In this document: piece by piece, positions 59,372-64,000 of the stretch | Position numbering within the stretch: position 1 is the stretch's first letter | How the letters are laid out: each line of letters begins with the position of its first letter | Assembly (NCBI RefSeq): GCF_963678635.1 | Contig: NC_087070.1 | Location: 26,598,057 to 26,662,056 of the forward strand | From: Symsagittifera roscoffensis | Lineage: Eukaryota; Xenacoelomorpha; Acoela; Convolutidae | Direction: 5' to 3' | Length of the DNA stretch: 64,000 nucleotides | Notes under the pieces: model-generated | Seen by the model: the letters and a program-made list of their open reading frames with translations, nothing else | What the model was told of the DNA's origin: nothing | The model's database searches: none | Translations under genes and position numbers: made by a program

Positions 59372-62300
59372 GAAAGCAGCCCCAGATAAATCACATTTTT
59401 GCTCACCGTGTAAATTTCCTTGGACATAATATAGAAGGAAATACGATAACTCCCTTAAAATCCCGCATAGACGCAATCATCAAACCTCAACCTCCATCAA
59501 AAAAAAATCCCAGAATTTCTTGGAACGCTTAATTTCTTATGTAAATACGTCTTTAAAATGCAACTATATTTAAAACCATTTTATAATATTCTCAGACAGG
59601 AAAAGAATTTTGAATGGACAATCAGAAATGATTTGAAGAAATAAAAACACATCTCACTGAACAAATAACAAATACTATCCCAGATCCAGACCAACCTTTT
59701 TATGCTATGTGCGACGCCTCAAATTTTGGCAACGGCGCAGCCTTATTACAATGGAACAAATAAAATGAATCTTATTTCAGCAGACTATTTAGACAAGCTG
59801 AACTTAGACTCTCTACACTTATGAAAAATTACACAGCTATGAAATACACTCTCACAAAAAATGAAATTTTGATCAAATGTTTTTAAAGAAAACATGAAAG
59901 CAGCCCCGGATAAATCACATTTTTTCTCACCGTGTAAATTTCATTTGACATATTATAGAAGGAAATACGATAACTGCATTAAAATCCCGCACAGACGCAA
60001 TCATCAAACCTCAACCTCCATCAAAAACAAAAAAGAAAATCCCAGAATTTTTTGAAACGCCTAATTTCTTATGTAAATACGTCTATAAAATGCAACTATG
60101 TTTAGGACCATTTTATAACATTCTCAGACAGCAAAATAGTTTTGTATGGACAATAGAACATCAGAAATGATTTGAAGAAATAAAAACACTTCTCACTGAA
60201 CAAATATCAAATACTATCCCAGATCCAGACCAACCTTTTTATGCTATGCGCGACGCCTCAAACTCAAGACTATTTAGACAAGTTGAACTTAGACTCTCTA
60301 CACTTATGAAAAAATGCACAGCTACAAAAACCACTCTCACAAAATATGAGTTTTTAATCAAATGTTACTTAAAGAAAACTTGAAAGCAGCCCGGATAAAT
60401 CACTTTTTTTCTCACAGTGTAAAGTTTTTTGGACATATTATAGAAGGAAATACGATAACTGCATTAAAATCCCTCATAGACGCAATCATCAAACCTCAAC
60501 CTCCATAAAAAAAACAAAATCCCAGAATTTCTTTGAACGCTCAATTTCTTATGCAAATACGTCTTTAAAATGCAACTATATTTAAGACCATTTTATAACT
60601 TTCTCAGACAGGAAAAGAATTTTGAATGGACAATAGAACATCAGAAATGATTTGAAGAAATAAAAACACATCTCACTGAACAAATAACAAATACTATCCC
60701 AGATCCAGACCAACCTTTTTATGCTATGTGCGACGCCTCAAATTTTGGCAGCGGCGCAGCCTTATTACAATGGAACAATTAAAATGAATCTTATTTCAGC
60801 AGACTATTTAGACAAGCTGAACTTAGACTCTCTACACTTATGAAAAATTACACAGCTATGAAATACGCTCTCACAAAAAATGAAATTTTAATCAAATGTT
60901 TTTAAAGAAAACATGAAAGCAGCCCCGGATAAATCACATTTTTTCTCACCGTGTAAATTTCATTTGACATATTATAGAAGGAAATACGATAACTGCATTA
61001 AAATCCCGCATAAACGCAATCATCAAACCTCAACCTCCATCAAAAACAAAAAAGAAAATCCCAGAATTTATTGAAACGCCTAATTTCTTATGTAAATACG
61101 TCTATAAAATGCAACTATGTTTTGGACCATTTTATAACTTTCTCAGACAGGAAAAGAATTTTGAATGGACAATAGAAAATCAGAAATGATTTGAAGAATT
61201 AAAAACACATCTCACTGAACAAATAACAAATACTATACCAGATCCAGACCAACCTTTTTATGCTATGCGCGACGCCTCAAACTCAAGACTATTTAGACAA
61301 GCTGAACTTAGACTCTCTACACTTATGAAAAATTACACAGCTATGAAATACGCTCTCACAAAAAATGAAATTTTAATCAAATGTTTTTAAAGAAAACATG
61401 AAAGCAGCCCCGGATAAATCACATTTTTTCTCACCGTGTAAATTTCATTTGACATATTATAGAAGGAAATACGATAACTGCATTAAAATCCCGCATAGAC
61501 GCAATCATCAAAACTCAACCTCCATCAAAAACAAAAAACAAAATCCCAGAATTTATTGGAACGCCTAATTTCTTATGTAAATACGGCTATAAAATGCAAC
61601 TATGTTTAGGACCATTTTATAACATTCTCAGACAGCAAAATAGTTTTGTTTGGACAATAGAACATCAGAAATGATTTGAAGAAATAAAAACACTCCTCAC
61701 TGAACAAATATCAAATACTATCTCAGATGCAGACCAATCATTTTTTGCTATGCGCGACGCCTCAAACTCAAGACTATTTAGAGAAGTTGAACTTAGACTC
61801 TCTACACTTATGAAAAAATGCACAGCTATAAAAAACACTCTCACAAAAATTAATTTTTAATCAAATGTTACTTAAAGAAAACATGAAAGCAGCCCCGGAT
61901 AAATCACATTTTTCCTCACCGTGTAAAATTCCTTGGACATATTATAGAAGGAAATACGATAATTCCATTAAAATCTCGCATAGACGCAATCATCAAACCT
62001 CAACCTCCATCAAATAAAAACAAAATCCCAGAATTTCTTGGAACGCCTAATTTCTTATGTAAATACGTCTTCAAAATGCAACTATATTTAAGACCATTTT
62101 ATAACCTTCTCAGACAGCAAAAGAATTTGGAATGGACAATAGAACATCAAAAATGATTTGAAGAAAGAAAAACACATCTCACTGAACAAATATCAAATAC
62201 TATCCCAGATCCAGACCAACCATTTTATGCTATGTGCGACGCCTCAAATTTTGGCATCGCCGTAGCCTTATTACAATGGAACAAATAAAATGAATCTTAT

Positions 62301-62950
62301 TTCAGCAAACTCAAGATTATTTAGACAAGCTGAACTTAGACTCTCTACACTTATTAAAAATGCACAGCTATAAAATACACTCTCACAAAATATGAATTTT
62401 TAATCAAATGTTACTTAAAAAAAACATTAAAGCAGCCCCGGATAAATCACATTTCTTCTCACCGTGTAAATTTTATTGGACACATTATAGAAGGAAATAC
62501 GATAACTATATTAAAATCCCGCATAAACGCAATCATCAAACCTCAAGCTCCATAAAAAAAACAAAATCCCAGAATTTCTTTGAACGCTTAATTTCTTATG
62601 TAAATACGTCTTTAAAATGCAACTATATTTAAGACCATTTTATAACATTCTCAGACATGAAAAGACCTTTGAATGGACAATAGAACATCAGAAATGATTT
62701 GAAGAAAGAAAAAACACATCTCACTGAACAAATATCAAATACTATCCCAGATCCAGACACACCGTTTCATGCTATGTGCGACGCCTCCAATTTTGGCATC
62801 GGCGCAGCCTTATTACAATGGAACAAATAAAATGAATCTTATTTCAGCAAACTGAAGACTATTTAGACAAGCTGAACTTAGACTCTCTACACTTATGAAA
62901 AAATGCACAGCTATAAAATACACTCTCACAAAATATGAATTTTTATTCAA

Positions 62951-63571
62951 ATGTTACTTCAAAAAAAAAGAAAGCAGCCCCGGCTAAATCACATTTTTTC
63001 TCACCATGTAATTTTCCTTGGACATATTATAGAAGGAAATACGATAGCTCCATTAAAATTCCACATAGACGCAATCATCAAACCTCAACCTCCGTCAAAT
63101 ATAAACAAAATCCCTGAATTTATTGGAACGCCTAATTTCTTATGTAAATACGTCTATAAAATGCAACTATGTTTAAGATCATTTTATAACATTCTCAGAC
63201 AGCAAAATAATTTTGAATGGACAATAGAACATCAGAAATTATTTGAAGAAATAAAAACACTTCTCACTAAACAAATATCAAATACTATCCCAGATGCAGA
63301 CCAACTATTTTTTGCTATGAGCGACGCCTCAAATTCAAGACTATTTAGACAAGCTAAACTTAGACTCCCTACTTTTAGGAGAAAACGCACAGCTATAAAA
63401 TACACTCTCATAAAATATGAATTTTTAATACTTGGATCAAAACATCCAACAGTTCTCTTCATAGACCATAAACCTATATGTTTTCTCTTTACACAGAAAT
63501 CAAATCCAAACCATAGTTTTTATAGATTTCAATTAATTTTAAAGAAAGTTCCAAACCTACATATAGTTTGA
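62951..63571 (+). pseudogene. Last array unit reading out into native RNase H
   Basis: A 206-codon open frame, the longest in the array region, covers the last unit and continues past the repeat end. It reads EFIGTPNFLCKYVYKMQL, NNFEWTIEHQKLFEEI, MSDASNSRLF, then IKYTLIKYEFLILGSKHP and TVLFIDHKPICFLF with the DHKP motif. The 58 bp deletion between DAS and SRLF removes the GIGAALLQ part, so the RNase H fold would be damaged. It shows directly that the array exits at its native 3' junction. Confidence 0.85.
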
Positions 63572-64000
63572 ACAGCAGAGAGAAATCTTTCACTACCAGA
63601 CACACCCAGTAGAAACAAACCACCTGAATTAATAACAAGAAAAACAACAGTAGAAATACCACAAATTATTAAGTTTTTTCTTGCGAAAGACGAAACATCA
63701 TCAAGATTAGAATGCAAATATGCAGTAAAAACTTCGTTGATCACGCACAATTTAAACACTTAAAACACTTTCCATTAAATTTAGATTACCAAAAAAATCA
63801 CTACGAAGTAGACCTATTAGGAAACTCTACATTTAAACCGATACCATTTTCATCATGGATCAAAAACCATACACAACAAAAAACACTCAAACCAAAAAAT
63901 ATACAGGACAGAATTGTTCCCTTCAATAGAAAATGAAAATCTAACCAATCATACAAAATTATCAGGACCTCCAGATACCGACTCAAAATACACAATAAAT
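63572..64000 (+). pseudogene. RNase H-integrase connection, copy 3
   Basis: It continues the native pol sequence after RNase H. Matches to copy 2 include the AGTAGACCTATTAGGAAAC string (about 63,807) and the PNLHIV-WTAE-NL stretch. Open frames are short. The integrase would begin beyond the window. Confidence 0.6.

Larger units (their letters stand above)
45905..63430 (+). repeat. Tandem array of a 544 bp RT/RNase H segment, 33 units
   Basis: The marker GAAAGCAGCC (with small variants) occurs at about 45931, 46475, 47019, 47567, 48111, 48584, 49128, 49670, 50214, 50757, 51301, 51838, 52375, 52919, 53462, 54006, 54550, 55087, 55624, 56159, 56696, 57232, 57762, 58303, 58834, 59372, 59896, 60382, 60915, 61400, 61885, 62428 and 62970. 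Steps are mostly 524-548 bp; four are 473-486 bp because of a 58 bp deletion. Each unit reads from RT (MLLKENMKAAPDKS) through GHIIEGNTI, NFEWTIEHQK, and CDASNFGIGAALLQ to TLTKYEFLI, then restarts. Shared frameshifts and stops mean no unit encodes protein; open pieces are at most about 100 codons. Confidence 0.95.
40696..64000 (+). mobile_element. Ty3/gypsy-like LTR retrotransposon, copy 3, with pol opened by a tandem array
   Basis: Plus-strand order: R6 (LTR-like), leader, gag, protease, RT, a 17.5 kb tandem array made of RT/RNase H sequence, the rest of RNase H, and the connection region to the window edge. Integrase and env should lie beyond 64,000. Without the array, the sequence from YLDD to DHKP would be about 0.6-0.7 kb, as in copy 2. 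Stops and frameshifts occur in all domains, so the element is dead as a transposon. Confidence 0.85.

Noticed and set aside
45905-63430. Array as a repeat protein or a CRISPR-like array
   Set aside because: Units are 544 bp, out of frame with each other and carry shared stops and frameshifts; there are no short repeats with unique spacers.

Overview
The window looks like a TE-saturated, probably heterochromatic or otherwise low-gene segment of an AT-rich animal genome, most likely an invertebrate. The evidence is the mix of elements: Ty3/gypsy-type LTR retrotransposons with an env-like gene, a BEL/Pao remnant (a metazoan lineage), an APE-endonuclease LINE with C-terminal C2H2 fingers, and hAT-like and other short inverted-repeat elements. 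No host protein-coding gene, rRNA or tRNA could be supported, and nothing looks prokaryotic. The species cannot be named from this sequence. Every coding region recognised is a broken transposon gene.

Layout. (1) 1-14,600, minus strand: copy 1 of a Ty3/gypsy-like element, read right to left as LTR-like repeat, leader/gag, protease, RT, RNase H, integrase, then part of an env-like gene. Its gag is split by a 3.9 kb plus-strand LINE (6,351-10,279) flanked by an exceptionally long (about 108 bp) target-site duplication. (2) 15,780-18,496, minus strand: a BEL/Pao derivative with 146 bp direct repeats, an integrase C-terminus and an 85 bp minisatellite. (3) 18,779-19,179: a hAT-like MITE with 8 bp target duplication. 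(4) 19,290-30,359, minus strand: copy 2 of the same Ty3/gypsy-like family, ending in a 200 bp assembly gap, with env-like gene and tandem-repeated 3' region. (5) 30,560-41,170: a near-identical tandem duplication of a 5.5 kb block containing LTR-like repeats around non-coding DNA. (6) 40,696-64,000, plus strand: copy 3 of the family, whose pol gene has been opened up by a tandem array.

The main discovery is in part 6. Pol is readable up to the RT YLDD motif near 45,850. A segment of about 544 bp (RT thumb/connection plus the N-terminal part of RNase H) is then repeated 33 times, head to tail, over about 17.5 kb (45,905-63,430). After the array the sequence exits into the rest of RNase H and the connection region as though nothing had happened. 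Both native ends of the unit are therefore visible, which makes this a satellite caught inside its parent gene. Units share inactivating lesions, the internal ones are homogenised into dimers and a 2,705 bp five-unit block, and the units at the edges are more divergent.

The genes do not work together as a pathway; they are ordered remnants (gag-PR-RT-RH-IN-env) of one retroelement family plus nested intruders. Family names rest on motif recognition. Boundaries quoted to the base come from direct repeat comparison; the others are approximate.
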